From contig NZ_NCEN01000008.1 of assembly GCF_002280675.1 (NCBI RefSeq), forward strand, positions 103,007 through 167,006: a stretch of DNA of 64,000 nt, read 5' to 3'. Under the pieces are notes generated by a model. It worked only from the letters and a program-made list of their open reading frames with translations, had not been told where the DNA came from and did no database searches. The position numbers and the translations under genes are program-made. Positions 9,068 to 18,949 of this stretch are shown here, one piece after another. This stretch comes from Novosphingobium sp. 32-60-15. Its GTDB lineage: Bacteria > Pseudomonadota > Alphaproteobacteria > Sphingomonadales > Sphingomonadaceae. How positions within the stretch are numbered: the first letter of the stretch is position 1; every line of letters begins with the position of its first letter.

Positions 9068-9252
9068 GCAACTACCGCTGCTTATGGTGGTGTGGGGCTG
9101 ATTGTTCCGATTGCTTGGTATTTTGCGGAAATTCTGAAACACGCCTCGTCTATTGGGGTGATTTTTACTCCACCTGATGCATGCCGAAAAAGCCTGGTTT
9201 TGTGGGCAGGCTCGGCCTTGCAACTTGTATCCCCTGCAACTAGCACCACGCC

Positions 9253-10401
9253 ATGATTGCTCAAGTTGAACCCTTTCACGCTATCACCGTCAGCCGTCTC
9301 GCCCATGACATGGAGGCGGCAGGTCATAGCATCATCCACATGGAGTTTGGACAGCCATCAACCGGTGCGCCTGTCCGCGCCATCGCAGTGGCCCATGAAG
9401 TGCTTGATAATGAAGCGATGGGGTATTGGGAAAGTGTGCCGCTCAAGAACCGGATCGCGCGCCATTATGCAGATACTTACGGTGTGGAAGTTGATCCAGA
9501 GCAAGTAATCCTGACGTGTGGTGCATCACCAGCCTTTGTCATGGCGCTGTCGTGTCTGTTTCGTCCCGGTGCAAGGGTGGCTTTGGCGCGTCCCGGCTAT
9601 GTGGCTTATCGCAACACATTGAAGGCGATGTACCTTGAACCTGTTGAATTGGATTGTGGAGAGGCCGAGCGGTTTCAAGTGACGGCGGCTGCGATTGACG
9701 CGCTCAATCCCGTGCCCGGCGGACTGATCATTGCCAGTCCCGCAAACCCGACGGGTACCATTATTGCGCCTGAAGAGCTGTCTGCCATTGCCGATGTATG
9801 CCGGCGCAAGGACATACGTGTTGTGTCAGACGAGATTTATCATGGCCTTGAATACAGCGGGCGAGCAGCATCGATGCTGGAACATTTGCCGCAAGCGGTG
9901 GTCGTCAACTCGTTCTCGAAATACTTCAGCATGGCAGGTTGGCGTTTGGGCTGGTTGGTGGTGCCGCCAGATTTGATCGGCGCTGCACGGGCGCGTATGG
10001 GCAACCTGTTTCTCACCCCGCCAGTCTTGGCGCAAAAGGCGGGGTTAATTGCGTTTGATTGCCGTGACGAGTTGAAGGGGCATGTCGAAACTTATGCGCG
10101 CAATCGGGCGATCTTGCTGGAAGCGTTGCCGAAAATGGGGCTGGGGCACATCGCTCCGCCTGATGGCGCATTCTATATTTACGCAGATGCCAGCGAATTT
10201 ACCGAAGATAGCTTGGCGTTTTGCACGCAATTGCTTGGCGATACCGGTGTGTGCATTGCGCCGGGGATCGATTTTGATCCGGTCAATGGTCATCGTTTTA
10301 TTCGTTTCAGCTTTGCCGTTTCAACACAGCTGATTGAAGAAGCGGTGCAGCGGATCACACCATGGTTCGCGCAACGACGGTTGTCGACGGGGCCCAGTTG
10401 A
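9253..10401 (+). CDS. class I/II pyridoxal-phosphate aminotransferase
   Basis: A 382-residue fold-type I aminotransferase. The PLP-binding Lys is K223 in NSFSKYFSMAGWRLGW, the conserved SPANPTGT and SDEIYHGLEY motifs are present, and Arg in FIRFSFA near the C terminus would bind the substrate carboxylate. It resembles aspartate/aromatic-type aminotransferases that act with 2-oxoglutarate or pyruvate, but the amino-acid specificity cannot be read. It stands alone between a small membrane protein and the Tad genes, with about 150 bases of leader on each side. Confidence 0.9.
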   Translation: MIAQVEPFHAITVSRLAHDMEAAGHSIIHMEFGQPSTGAPVRAIAVAHEVLDNEAMGYWESVPLKNRIARHYADTYGVEVDPEQVILTCGASPAFVMALSCLFRPGARVALARPGYVAYRNTLKAMYLEPVELDCGEAERFQVTAAAIDALNPVPGGLIIASPANPTGTIIAPEELSAIADVCRRKDIRVVSDEIYHGLEYSGRAASMLEHLPQAVVVNSFSKYFSMAGWRLGWLVVPPDLIGAARARMGNLFLTPPVLAQKAGLIAFDCRDELKGHVETYARNRAILLEALPKMGLGHIAPPDGAFYIYADASEFTEDSLAFCTQLLGDTGVCIAPGIDFDPVNGHRFIRFSFAVSTQLIEEAVQRITPWFAQRRLSTGPS

Positions 10402-10548
10402 TCATGAACAGATTCTCGAAAGATTTTAACCAGTTCCCATAGGGTTAAATATGTTCGGTTAACGCAAAAATTACCAATCAATTTATGATTCTAGCAAGCC
10501 TTACTGTTGCTTTTGGAAGAGTATCCAAAAACGAAAGTTAGGTAGCAA

Positions 10549-12492
10549 GTGACCGGTTGGCTTTCTCGCCTACAGCTCAATTCCACAGGTAGCATTTTGC
10601 CGCTTGCTGCAATTGCTTTGCCGGTCATTCTGACGATGGTCGGAAGCGGCTTGGACATGAGCCGTGTCTACAAGGCACGCAACCGGCTGCAAACCGCCTG
10701 TGATGCCGCGACACTGGCAGGCCGTCGCGCTGTTACCAACGATGGCTACGACACCGATGAGCAAGCAGTTGCCAGCACCTACTTCAACACGAATTTTGTT
10801 GAAAGCGATGTTGGTGCAACCGGCACAACTTTTGTTTCGAGTTCACCTGATCAGGGCAATTTCGTTGTTGGTTCCGCCGAAACATCGGTAAAAATGGCTG
10901 TCATGGGTGCGATGGGCTTTGACACCTTCGACATCTCGGTAAGCTGTCAGGCGACCTTGGGCGTTGGCAACAGCGACATAACGATGGTGCTTGATACCAC
11001 CGGTTCGATGGGCAGCACGCTTTCTGGGACGTCGCAAACCCGCATCCAGGCCTTGCGCGCAGCGATGAAGAATTTTTACGACACGCTTGCGATGGAAGCT
11101 TCGGGATCAAACGCACGCGTCCGTTACTCGTTCGTGCCCTATAGTTCTTCGGTCAATGTTGGCCGGTTGATCCATGATCGCGATCCGAATTTTCTGGCAG
11201 ACCAATGGCCGATCCAATCGCGCGAACCGGTGTTCAGGACCATTAATGAGCAAGTGTTCGTTGGCTGGAATGAACCTGTCTATACGAGTTCGGAAAACTA
11301 CAGCGCCGAAATGTCTGGCCCTGCATCGCAGTTCAGTTCGACCAATTACTCGTCGCAAACCAACTGCAATTCCGCGCGTCCTGCCGACACGGCGTGGACT
11401 GACAATGGCGCTACGTCCGAGAACAGTAGCACGACGAGCAATTCAGGGCGGCAGGTGGTTACCACAACCACCACGCAGCCCCAGATCCGCACGCGCTACA
11501 CCTGCCAACGGACTAACAACGATGGTCGGCCCTGGCGCGTGTTTTCCTACTACGTGACGCGCAATTTTCTGACTTATCAATATGCGACATCTGATGCGAT
11601 CTTTGAGACCCGTACGCGTCAGGAATTCAGCAATTGGGCCTACAAGCAGGTCAATTTCAGCACGGTTGATTACAAGCGATTTGCTCCGGCAACGGTCAAC
11701 AACGGGGCCAATGGAACGCCCATCAGCTATACGTGGAACGGCTGTATTGAAGAGCGTGACACGGTTGCCACGGGCAGCGTCAGCTATTCCAACTTGCTGG
11801 GCATGTCGCCATCCGACGCGCAGGATTTGAATATCGACAAGCTGCCGCAAGATGGCGATGAAGCAACCAAATGGGGTCCGATGTGGCCGGAACTGGCCTA
11901 TTATAGGCTGAACTCTTACAACAATCTGACGAACGAACCTGAAACAACACGCGGGACAAAGGCGCAATCGTTCTGTCCCCAGCGCGCGCAGTTGTTGCAG
12001 GAAATGGAGCAATCGAGCTTTTACAACTATGCGGATTCTCTGGTTGCAGCTGGTTCGACATATCATGATCTGGGGCTGATGTGGGGCTTGCGCCTCAACT
12101 CGCCTGAAGGTCCATGGCAGGAACTGGTCAACGCCACGCCAACCAACGGCGCCAAAGTGGCACGCCACATCATTTTTATGACCGATGGCATGATGGAACC
12201 GAACTATGCCATCCAATCGACGTATGGCGTTGAATGGCATGATCGGCGGATCACTGATGATGGTTACAGCAATCTGGCTGCCCGCCACACGGCCCGCTTC
12301 CGCGCGCTTTGTGATGTCGCCAAGGCCAAAGGATTCCGGGTTTGGGTGATTGCCTTTGCTTCGTCATTCACCAGTGATCTGACCTATTGCGCATCGAGCA
12401 ACAGTTCATTTTTCGCAACCAACGCAACGCAATTAAACAGTGCGTTTCAGGATATCGCCAAGAGCGTTGGCGAGCTGCGGGTGTACCAATGA
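10549..12492 (+). CDS. TadG-like pilus assembly protein with von Willebrand A domain
   Basis: A 647-residue protein starting at GTG. The N terminus is the TadE/TadG transmembrane segment (GSILPLAAIALPVILTMVGSG) followed by LDMSRVYKARNRLQTACDAA. A vWA domain starts near residue 145 with a MIDAS-like DTTGSMG (Asp149) and continues to the C terminus (FMTDGMMEP, WVIAFASS), with a long Ser/Thr/Asn-rich insert between. TadG proteins are minor pilin-like or adhesin components of Tad/Flp pili. Two TadE-like genes follow with overlapping reading frames. No other tad genes (secretin, ATPase, Flp) lie within the window. Confidence 0.85.
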   Translation: MTGWLSRLQLNSTGSILPLAAIALPVILTMVGSGLDMSRVYKARNRLQTACDAATLAGRRAVTNDGYDTDEQAVASTYFNTNFVESDVGATGTTFVSSSPDQGNFVVGSAETSVKMAVMGAMGFDTFDISVSCQATLGVGNSDITMVLDTTGSMGSTLSGTSQTRIQALRAAMKNFYDTLAMEASGSNARVRYSFVPYSSSVNVGRLIHDRDPNFLADQWPIQSREPVFRTINEQVFVGWNEPVYTSSENYSAEMSGPASQFSSTNYSSQTNCNSARPADTAWTDNGATSENSSTTSNSGRQVVTTTTTQPQIRTRYTCQRTNNDGRPWRVFSYYVTRNFLTYQYATSDAIFETRTRQEFSNWAYKQVNFSTVDYKRFAPATVNNGANGTPISYTWNGCIEERDTVATGSVSYSNLLGMSPSDAQDLNIDKLPQDGDEATKWGPMWPELAYYRLNSYNNLTNEPETTRGTKAQSFCPQRAQLLQEMEQSSFYNYADSLVAAGSTYHDLGLMWGLRLNSPEGPWQELVNATPTNGAKVARHIIFMTDGMMEPNYAIQSTYGVEWHDRRITDDGYSNLAARHTARFRALCDVAKAKGFRVWVIAFASSFTSDLTYCASSNSSFFATNATQLNSAFQDIAKSVGELRVYQ

Positions 12493-13124
12493 TCAAGCGC
12501 AAACGGATGGTGCCAGCAAGCCTTCATCGGGTAGCACAACCTTCGCTTTTGCGGCGGCTAACACGGGACAGCGCAGGCGTCACAGCCGTAGAGTTCGCCC
12601 TGGTTGCACCGATCTTTCTGATGGTGATTGTTGGAAGCCTTGATCTTGGCCAGATGGTCTATGCCAAGTCGGTTTTGGATGGCGTGGTTGAAAAGGCTGC
12701 CCGCGATTCAACACTGGAAAGCGGCGATACTACGCTTGCTGATCGTGTTGTAAAAAGGGCGGTTCTGGAAATACTGCCTGAGGCGAGAGTTTCTGCGACG
12801 CGCAAAAGCTATTTTGATTTCAACAGCGCAAACCGCGGCGAAGAACTCGACGATGTGAACGGTGACGGGGACTGCTCACCGGGCGAGGCCTACACCGATC
12901 TGAATGGCAATGATGCTTGGGACGAGGACTTGGGGGCTGCTGGCAAGGGTGGCGCCAACGACGTGATCGTTTACACGGTGAACGTTGCCTACGAACCTGT
13001 CTTTGCCATGCCCATGGTCCCGCTGGATTGGTCGACCAGGGAAATCAGCGCCACGGCGGTTAAGCGCAATCAGCCCTTTGGAAAACAAAGCGGCAGTTAT
13101 TCAGCACGGCCAAAAACATGCTAA
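12489..13124 (+). CDS. TadE-like pseudopilin, first copy
   Basis: A 211-residue TadE-family protein. After a basic N terminus it carries the pseudopilin signature GVTAVEFALVAPIFLMVIVGSLDLGQMV: a Glu five residues after the processing Gly, followed by one transmembrane helix. The remaining periplasmic part is acidic and includes a DVNGDGDC calcium-loop-like stretch. The ATG overlaps the TadG-like stop by four bases (ATGA). The stop lies seven bases inside the next gene. Confidence 0.85.
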   Translation: MIKRKRMVPASLHRVAQPSLLRRLTRDSAGVTAVEFALVAPIFLMVIVGSLDLGQMVYAKSVLDGVVEKAARDSTLESGDTTLADRVVKRAVLEILPEARVSATRKSYFDFNSANRGEELDDVNGDGDCSPGEAYTDLNGNDAWDEDLGAAGKGGANDVIVYTVNVAYEPVFAMPMVPLDWSTREISATAVKRNQPFGKQSGSYSARPKTC

Positions 13125-13789
13125 GCTCCACTCGAACCCGCACGCTCGCGCGTAAACTGCTTTACGACACCAAAGGCGTTGCCTTCGTCGAGTTTGCGCT
13201 CGCCGCGCCTTTGATGCTGTCGGTTGCGTGCTATGGCATTGAGCTGGCCTATTTTACGGCTGTCGACATGAAGATGAGCGAAGTCGCGTTGTCGCTTGCC
13301 GACAACGCCTCGCGCATCGGGCAAACCGACAATGTCAATGTCACTCCCACGGTGAATGAAACCGACATCAAGGAGGTTATGCGCGGGGCGCAGGAACAGG
13401 CTGCTGGTTACAACTTCCAAGCCCAAGGCAAAGTGATATTGACAAGCCTTGAGCACGATACGGCGACGGGTAAGCAAACCATCCGGTGGCAGCGGTGCTT
13501 TGGCAACCTTGCGCGCCAATCCGGATATGGCAACGACACCGACCTTAACGGGCTGAATGGCCCGATCATAACGGGCTTGGGAAGCGGTCCTACCAAAATC
13601 ACTGCCGCTGCGAACAGCGCGGTAATGTTTGTTGAAGTTTACTACACTTACAAAGGCCTGTTTGGCGATTTATTCGTAAGCAATCGCACTTTGAAGAAGG
13701 AAGGCGCATTCCTGATCCGCGATAGCCGCCGCTTGGGCGTTGACGTAAGTGGCGGCGATGGAACGCATTCGTGTGCGACCGCAGTCTAA
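13118..13789 (+). CDS. TadE-like pseudopilin, second copy
   Basis: A 223-residue protein with the same processing signature (GVAFVEFALAAPLMLSVACYG) and a single N-terminal transmembrane helix, followed by a mixed periplasmic domain ending in a Cys (THSCATAV). It overlaps the first TadE-like gene by seven bases. Together the three genes form one transcription unit for exported pilus-like minor components. No terminator is obvious before the TonB receptor. Confidence 0.85.
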   Translation: MLSSTRTRTLARKLLYDTKGVAFVEFALAAPLMLSVACYGIELAYFTAVDMKMSEVALSLADNASRIGQTDNVNVTPTVNETDIKEVMRGAQEQAAGYNFQAQGKVILTSLEHDTATGKQTIRWQRCFGNLARQSGYGNDTDLNGLNGPIITGLGSGPTKITAAANSAVMFVEVYYTYKGLFGDLFVSNRTLKKEGAFLIRDSRRLGVDVSGGDGTHSCATAV

Positions 13790-13918
13790 GATTTGGATTG
13801 TACTGTCTCACAGCTTTCACATTGCAATTTTCGAGTCCCCAAACTGTCCGTTAACTGACGCATTGTTGCCCTAGCGCGCCCTGCATGGCCAAGATGGCCG
13901 CTGACAGGGGTCTGCTAC

Positions 13919-16579
13919 ATGCTTCATCGTTTTTCGACCGGTTGCGCTACGGCTGCAATCGCAATCGCCGCATTCGGCGCTGTTCCTGCTTTTGCCCAAG
14001 CTGCACCGACTGCGGATGCGATGGTTGAACCCGATGCTGCTGAAGCGAACGAGCCTATCGTTGTTACCGGTACAATCGCTGAATCGCAGGCAGCTTCCAT
14101 CCGTGAAAAGCGGATCGCAGTAAATCTTGTCGATGTTGCGGCGGCTGATGCGGTTGGCCGTTTTCCTGACCAGAATAGTGCCGCTGCGCTTTCCCGCCTG
14201 CCTGCCGTTGCCGTGCAACGCGATCAGGGTCAGGAACGCTACATCCAGATCCGCGGCGCGCCCAATCGCTGGACTTCGGTCATGATTGATGGCGTGCCTA
14301 TGATCGGTGTGGATGAAGGCGGCGATACCCGCGCTTTCCGCTTTGACGCTGTTCCCGCTGTGATCCTGTCGTCGATGGTGATCAACAAATCCCTGACGCC
14401 CGAGCTTCCGGCAGATGCCATCGTTGCCAATGTCGATCTGCGCACATGGTCGCCGCTTGAGCGCAAGGGTCTGCATGTTGTCGGTGATCTTGGCTACGGG
14501 TTCATGAACCTTGGCAAAGGTGAACAGCGTCAAGCGTCGCTGCGCGTCAGCTGGGCCAATGATGTAGTCGGCATCGTGCTGGGCGGATCGCACTATCGCC
14601 GCAAGCAGCTTACCGACAACCGCGAAGTTGGTGCCTATGACGCGCCATCCAGTGCAACAGACACCACATTCGGCCCGACGGAAATTGACATCCGCCAGTA
14701 TGAGATCGAGCGTTGGAGCAATGGCCTGTTCGGCGGCGTTGAATACGAACCCGTTGCTGGTCAGAAGATCTGGGCCAAGGCGATCTTCACCGAATTCAAC
14801 GATGATGAACAGCGCAACCAGTACGAATTGCGGCTTGATCGTGCAGCCAGCGGTACACGCAATCTTGATAATGGCGCACTGGTCGGCGTTCCGATGCGTG
14901 GTTCGTTCAATTACGGCGAATATCGCAATCGCAACATCATTGGGGCCATCGGCGGGGATTACGCCACCGACAATGGCTTTAGCGCGAATGTTCGCCTGAA
15001 CTATGCGCGCACGGAAAATACATCGTATTTGCCGCTGGTGCAGGCCAGCACGTCCGGATTGAATTCGCCATCGCTAACCTATGACCGGTCAGACCCGCGC
15101 TTCCCGGTCGTGTCGCTGTTCAACACTGTTTTGAATGGAACCACGCCAGCGCGTGGCACCACGGCCTTGACCGCATTCAATCAAACGTCTTTGAACAATG
15201 CCGGTGCTATTGCAATTGCTGCCCGCCAAGCCACGGTTTCCGACAGCTACACGCTTAAGCTTGATCTCAGCAAAAAAATGGACAGGTTGACGCTTTCAGC
15301 TGGCGGTTTGTACGCCGACCGCACGATTGTGGGAAACAACTTCTCGTTTTCAAACGTCGCTGCCGTTGGCGCTTTGGGCACCCGTGTGGGGCAGCCGTTC
15401 GACGTGAACAGCTTTGTCACCAACCGGCCTTGGACTACGGATTTCCCGCTCGGCTTCACGCTGAATTATATTGATAACCGGGCAATGCGCGAAGCGCTTG
15501 ATACCTTGTTGCCCAAACTGGCAGCGGCCGGGCTTTACAATCCAGCCAACGATATTCCGGTTACGGATCGGTATCGCCAGTTGGAAAAGACTTTGGCGGG
15601 TTACGTCATGGCGTCGGCAGAACTGGACAACGTGTTGCTGACAGGTGGTGTGCGTCTGGAGCATTATCGCCTGATCAACAGTGGCACTGCGCTGGTAGGA
15701 ACAACCCAAACGCCGCTGTCGGTGAAGCAAACGCGCACTGACCTGTTCCCCAGCATTAACGCTCGCTTCTCGTTCGGCGATGATTTCGTGATGCGGCTCT
15801 CGGGCCAGCGCGGCGTTTCACGTCCAGCGTATGGTGCGATCCGGGTCGGTTCATCAATCAACGATACGGCGTCGCCCGGCACCATCACCGGCGGCAATCC
15901 GGGGCTTGAGGCCGAGTACACGTGGGGACTTGACGGCAGCGTCGAATATTACCTGCCTGGCAATGGCTTGGTCTCGGTCGCAGGTTTTCATCGCTGGGTC
16001 GATAATGTGTTCTATCAGAACGCCCAGATCGTTGGCAGCGATGTCTTCAACACCGGGGGGAGGGATCGTTCGGGCTATTTGCTGACATCCACTTTTAATG
16101 GCCAGAACGGCACGCTCTATGGCGTTGAGTTGACGTACCAACAGAAGTTCACGTTCTTGCCTTCACCGCTTGACGGCTTTGGCTTCCAGGGCAACTTGAC
16201 CTTGCTGGATGGCAAGTTTGATACCCAGGTGGTGAATGGTGCACAGCAAAAGGGCATTGCCTTCCAGGGCCTGTCAGACACGATCTGGAATGCCTCGCTT
16301 TACTATGAAAAGTACGGTTTTTCGGCGCGCGCCAGCTACCAATGGCGGTCTGATTGGCTGGACAGCCTTGGCGGATTTGGCAGCGGGGAATCACGCAAAT
16401 CCTATGGCAATCTTGATGTGTCGCTGCGCTATCAGGTGAACGACAACTTCACCTTGTTTGCTGATGCTGCCAACCTTACCAACGAAACATACATTGCCTA
16501 TCAGGACACTCTGGAACAGCCGACCGAGGTTGAGCGCATTGGGTCGCGCTATTTGTTCGGCATGCGCTTCAACTTCTGA
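13919..16579 (+). CDS. TonB-dependent outer-membrane receptor
   Basis: An 886-residue receptor. The signal peptide ends at AFAQ, a TonB-box-like NEPIVVTGT follows, then the plug domain (FPDQNSAAALSRLPAVAVQRDQG, a typical plug start) and a long beta-barrel closing with the C-terminal aromatic YLFGMRFNF. The sequence class (plug motif RYIQIRGAPNRWTSVMIDG) resembles receptors for sugars or phosphorylated compounds rather than classic siderophore receptors. A secreted tyrosine-phosphatase-like enzyme follows 23 bases later, so the pair may import and dephosphorylate an organic phosphate. The substrate is inferred, not shown. Confidence 0.95.
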   Translation: MLHRFSTGCATAAIAIAAFGAVPAFAQAAPTADAMVEPDAAEANEPIVVTGTIAESQAASIREKRIAVNLVDVAAADAVGRFPDQNSAAALSRLPAVAVQRDQGQERYIQIRGAPNRWTSVMIDGVPMIGVDEGGDTRAFRFDAVPAVILSSMVINKSLTPELPADAIVANVDLRTWSPLERKGLHVVGDLGYGFMNLGKGEQRQASLRVSWANDVVGIVLGGSHYRRKQLTDNREVGAYDAPSSATDTTFGPTEIDIRQYEIERWSNGLFGGVEYEPVAGQKIWAKAIFTEFNDDEQRNQYELRLDRAASGTRNLDNGALVGVPMRGSFNYGEYRNRNIIGAIGGDYATDNGFSANVRLNYARTENTSYLPLVQASTSGLNSPSLTYDRSDPRFPVVSLFNTVLNGTTPARGTTALTAFNQTSLNNAGAIAIAARQATVSDSYTLKLDLSKKMDRLTLSAGGLYADRTIVGNNFSFSNVAAVGALGTRVGQPFDVNSFVTNRPWTTDFPLGFTLNYIDNRAMREALDTLLPKLAAAGLYNPANDIPVTDRYRQLEKTLAGYVMASAELDNVLLTGGVRLEHYRLINSGTALVGTTQTPLSVKQTRTDLFPSINARFSFGDDFVMRLSGQRGVSRPAYGAIRVGSSINDTASPGTITGGNPGLEAEYTWGLDGSVEYYLPGNGLVSVAGFHRWVDNVFYQNAQIVGSDVFNTGGRDRSGYLLTSTFNGQNGTLYGVELTYQQKFTFLPSPLDGFGFQGNLTLLDGKFDTQVVNGAQQKGIAFQGLSDTIWNASLYYEKYGFSARASYQWRSDWLDSLGGFGSGESRKSYGNLDVSLRYQVNDNFTLFADAANLTNETYIAYQDTLEQPTEVERIGSRYLFGMRFNF

Positions 16580-16602
16580 TCAAGGGCTAAGAGGAAACCA
16601 CC

Positions 16603-17661
16603 ATGCGCAAGATAATCGCCGCCACCGCATCGCTCCTCGTCATCGCTGCTGCCACTCCGGCAGCAGCGATAGACCGGGCGGCGATTACACGCATTGATGC
16701 CGGGCACATCGCCATCGAATGGAGCGATGCCGATCCGGTTACCGTTTTGGCTTCATCCGACCCTGCTGGCGCTGACGCTTCGTCCGAGATGGTTGCAAAA
16801 GCAGACCGGTCTGGCCGCATCGTTCTGCCAGCAACTGCCGCGCAACGCCGGTATTACACCTTGCGTGATGGCGGCGATGGTTCGGTGATGCGCGTGGCCG
16901 AACGGGTCCTGCCGCTGGAGCAAGGATCGAACTTCCGTGATGTCGGCGGCTACATCGGTGCTGATGGCAAGCAAGTGGTGTGGGGGCGGATATTCCGTTC
17001 AGGGGCGATGCCGCTTTTGACCGAGGCTGATTACACAACCTTGGCAAATCTCAAGATTGCAACGATTGTTGATCTGCGTTCGACAGATGAGCGGATGATT
17101 GCGCCGACAATGCTTGATGATCGCACCGATGCGACTTTTGTCAGCAATGATTATTCGCTCAAGCCGCTGATGGCCGGTATCGGCAAAAACGGCGGTGAAA
17201 ATATGTATGCCAGCATGGGGCCGATGATTAATCCGCAAATCAAGGCTATTTTCCGTTCGCTGGTTAAGGCTGAGGGCCCCGTTCTTTACAATTGCTCTGC
17301 CGGACAGGATCGTACGGGCATCGCTACGGCATTGGTGCTCAGCGCCTTGGGCGTTGATCGCAAAACTATTCTGGAAGACTATCACCTTTCCACCGAACTG
17401 CGCCGTCCACAGTTTGAAATGCCGGCGCTTGATCCAGCAGATTGGCCGGGCAACCCTATTGTCCCGTACTATGTGGCATCATTGAAAAAGCCCGGCGGCC
17501 CAAAGGCTGAACCCCTCTACAGCCCTAAAGGCTTGTCCCATCTGGCGCAGTTGTTTGAAGTGATTGACCGGGATTACGGCAGCGTAGAAGCCTACCTTGC
17601 CAAAGAAATCGGCGTCAACAAGCCCGAGATCGAGCGGTTGCGGGCGCTCTATCTGAATTGA
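16603..17661 (+). CDS. periplasmic tyrosine-phosphatase-like phosphatase
   Basis: A 352-residue secreted phosphatase of the Y_phosphatase3 type. A signal peptide (MRKIIAATASLLVIAAATPAAA) precedes a small beta domain, then the DSP-like catalytic domain (EQGSNFRDVGGY, FRSGAMPLLTEADY, IVDLRSTDER) with the CX5R loop NCSAGQDRTGIA (Cys231, Arg237). Such enzymes hydrolyse phosphotyrosine or inositol phosphates. The start follows GAGGAA. Being exported and directly behind a TonB-dependent receptor suggests a nutrient-scavenging role rather than intracellular signalling. Confidence 0.9.
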   Translation: MRKIIAATASLLVIAAATPAAAIDRAAITRIDAGHIAIEWSDADPVTVLASSDPAGADASSEMVAKADRSGRIVLPATAAQRRYYTLRDGGDGSVMRVAERVLPLEQGSNFRDVGGYIGADGKQVVWGRIFRSGAMPLLTEADYTTLANLKIATIVDLRSTDERMIAPTMLDDRTDATFVSNDYSLKPLMAGIGKNGGENMYASMGPMINPQIKAIFRSLVKAEGPVLYNCSAGQDRTGIATALVLSALGVDRKTILEDYHLSTELRRPQFEMPALDPADWPGNPIVPYYVASLKKPGGPKAEPLYSPKGLSHLAQLFEVIDRDYGSVEAYLAKEIGVNKPEIERLRALYLN

Positions 17662-17813
17662 TCCAGCGCTGATCCCGTTCGACTTTTTTGAAATTTGCTG
17701 TGGGTCATTGGGCACTTTGCTGCGCAGTGATCCACGCAGGTTTCAAGCGGGTAACGCCTTTGGATCAAAGATGGCAAATACGAATTTTGCCCAACAATTC
17801 CATTGGGATGGAT

Positions 17814-17890
17814 TGGCGCGCCCTACAGGACTCGAACCTGTTACCTCAAGATTAGAAGTCTCGCGCTCTATCCAGATGAGCTAAGGGCGC
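17814..17890 (-). tRNA. tRNA-Arg (anticodon TCT)
   Basis: On the minus strand the sequence folds into a complete cloverleaf: acceptor GCGCCCT/AGGGCGC, D-arm GCTC...GAGC, anticodon stem CGAGA/TCTTG with loop CT-TCT-AA, T-arm ACAGG-TTCGAGT-CCTGT, discriminator G and encoded CCA. The anticodon UCU reads AGA/AGG arginine codons. Confidence 0.95.
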
Positions 17891-17949
17891 GCGCCGATTT
17901 CCCTTAAGCATGCTTTTCGTTGCCTGAAAACCGCGTTAGCAAGCGTGTC

Positions 17950-18669
17950 ATGAACAATCACCACATTTCGCGCATCGACGGAGTCGACGGTGCCCGCCGC
18001 CACTTCCGGTATTTCGACTATGTGATGGCTGCTTTCGTGGCGATCTTGCTGTTGTCGAACCTCATCGGCGCAGCAAAGCTGGCGCAAGTCGGTGGTTTCA
18101 CCTTCGGTGCGGGCATCCTGTTCTTCCCGGTGTCCTATGTGATCGGCGATGTGCTGACCGAGGTTTACGGATACTCCAACGCGCGCCGCTGTGTGTGGAT
18201 GGGCTTTTTCGCGCTGATTTTCATGGCATTCATGAGCTTTGTTGTCGTCGCGATGCCGCCTGCTCCGGGCTGGGACGGGCAGGCCGCATATGAAAGCGTA
18301 TTCGGATCGACGTGGCGGATCGTGCTTGCCTCAGTTACTGCGTTTTGGGCGGGCGAGTTCGTCAATTCATTCGTGCTGGCAAAAATGAAGATTTTGACGG
18401 CTGGCAAACATTTGTGGTCGCGGACAATCGGCTCAACGGTATTCGGGCAGGCCATCGACAGCCTGATCTTCTATCCCATCGCCTTTCTGGGCATTTGGAC
18501 CACTGACCAGGTCCTGACCGTCATGGTCACCAACTGGCTGATGAAAGTGGTTTGGGAAGCGGCGTTGACGCCGGTCACCTATGCTGTGGTCGGATGGCTC
18601 AAAAAGCGTGAGGGCACCGATGTCTTTGATACCGGCACCGATTTTTCGCCATTTGCAAAAGCAGGCTAG
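17950..18669 (+). CDS. queuosine precursor transporter, YhhQ family
   Basis: A 239-residue integral membrane protein with about six hydrophobic helices. It has the YhhQ/VUT signature: LSNLIGAAKLAQVGGFTFGAG, FFPVSYVIGDVLTEVYGY, and the WAGEFVNSFVLAKMKI segment. The family imports preQ0/preQ1 for queuosine modification of tRNA. An in-frame TTG 30 bases upstream exists, but the ATG beginning MNNHHISRIDG is preferred. It starts 60 bases after the tRNA-Arg gene on the opposite strand. Confidence 0.9.
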   Translation: MNNHHISRIDGVDGARRHFRYFDYVMAAFVAILLLSNLIGAAKLAQVGGFTFGAGILFFPVSYVIGDVLTEVYGYSNARRCVWMGFFALIFMAFMSFVVVAMPPAPGWDGQAAYESVFGSTWRIVLASVTAFWAGEFVNSFVLAKMKILTAGKHLWSRTIGSTVFGQAIDSLIFYPIAFLGIWTTDQVLTVMVTNWLMKVVWEAALTPVTYAVVGWLKKREGTDVFDTGTDFSPFAKAG

Positions 18670-18724
18670 ATTTCAACGCCACAACCCCGCCGTTCTCAGG
18701 CGGGGCAGGGCGTTCGAGGTCGGC

Positions 18725-18949
18725 CTAGTCCGCGATAAAGCCAATCAGCAAATACACGATGATCGCCGAACCAAATCCGAGGATCGTTGCAAGGCCAAAG
18801 GCGACGCGAACCAGCGTGACATCCAGACCGAAATAGTTGGCAATCCCGGCGCAAACGCCCATCATTTTGCCGCGCGTCTTATCAAGGCGGAACCCGCGGG
18901 TCTTTTCCAATGGACGGACGGCCGAATCATCAAAGCGAAGCTGCGACAT
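18725..18949 (-). CDS. PspC domain protein
   Basis: A 74-residue membrane protein with the PspC domain: a short basic N terminus, FRLDKTRGKMMGVCAGIANYFGLDVTLVR and one transmembrane helix (IIVYLLIGFIAD at the end). PspC domains are linked to envelope stress sensing. Its start overlaps by one base the stop of a 42-residue exported peptide gene, with a GGAG ribosome binding site inside that gene. No pspA or pspF is nearby. Confidence 0.85.
   Translation of the reverse strand: MSQLRFDDSAVRPLEKTRGFRLDKTRGKMMGVCAGIANYFGLDVTLVRVAFGLATILGFGSAIIVYLLIGFIAD

Noticed and set aside
17653..17813. Possible tRNA-associated integration site
   Set aside because: No direct repeat of the tRNA 3' end and no integrase gene were seen nearby.
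18685..18705. Terminator after the queuosine transporter
   Set aside because: CCCCGCC/GGCGGGG can pair, but no T run follows on either strand and the stem is short, so I left it out as a feature.
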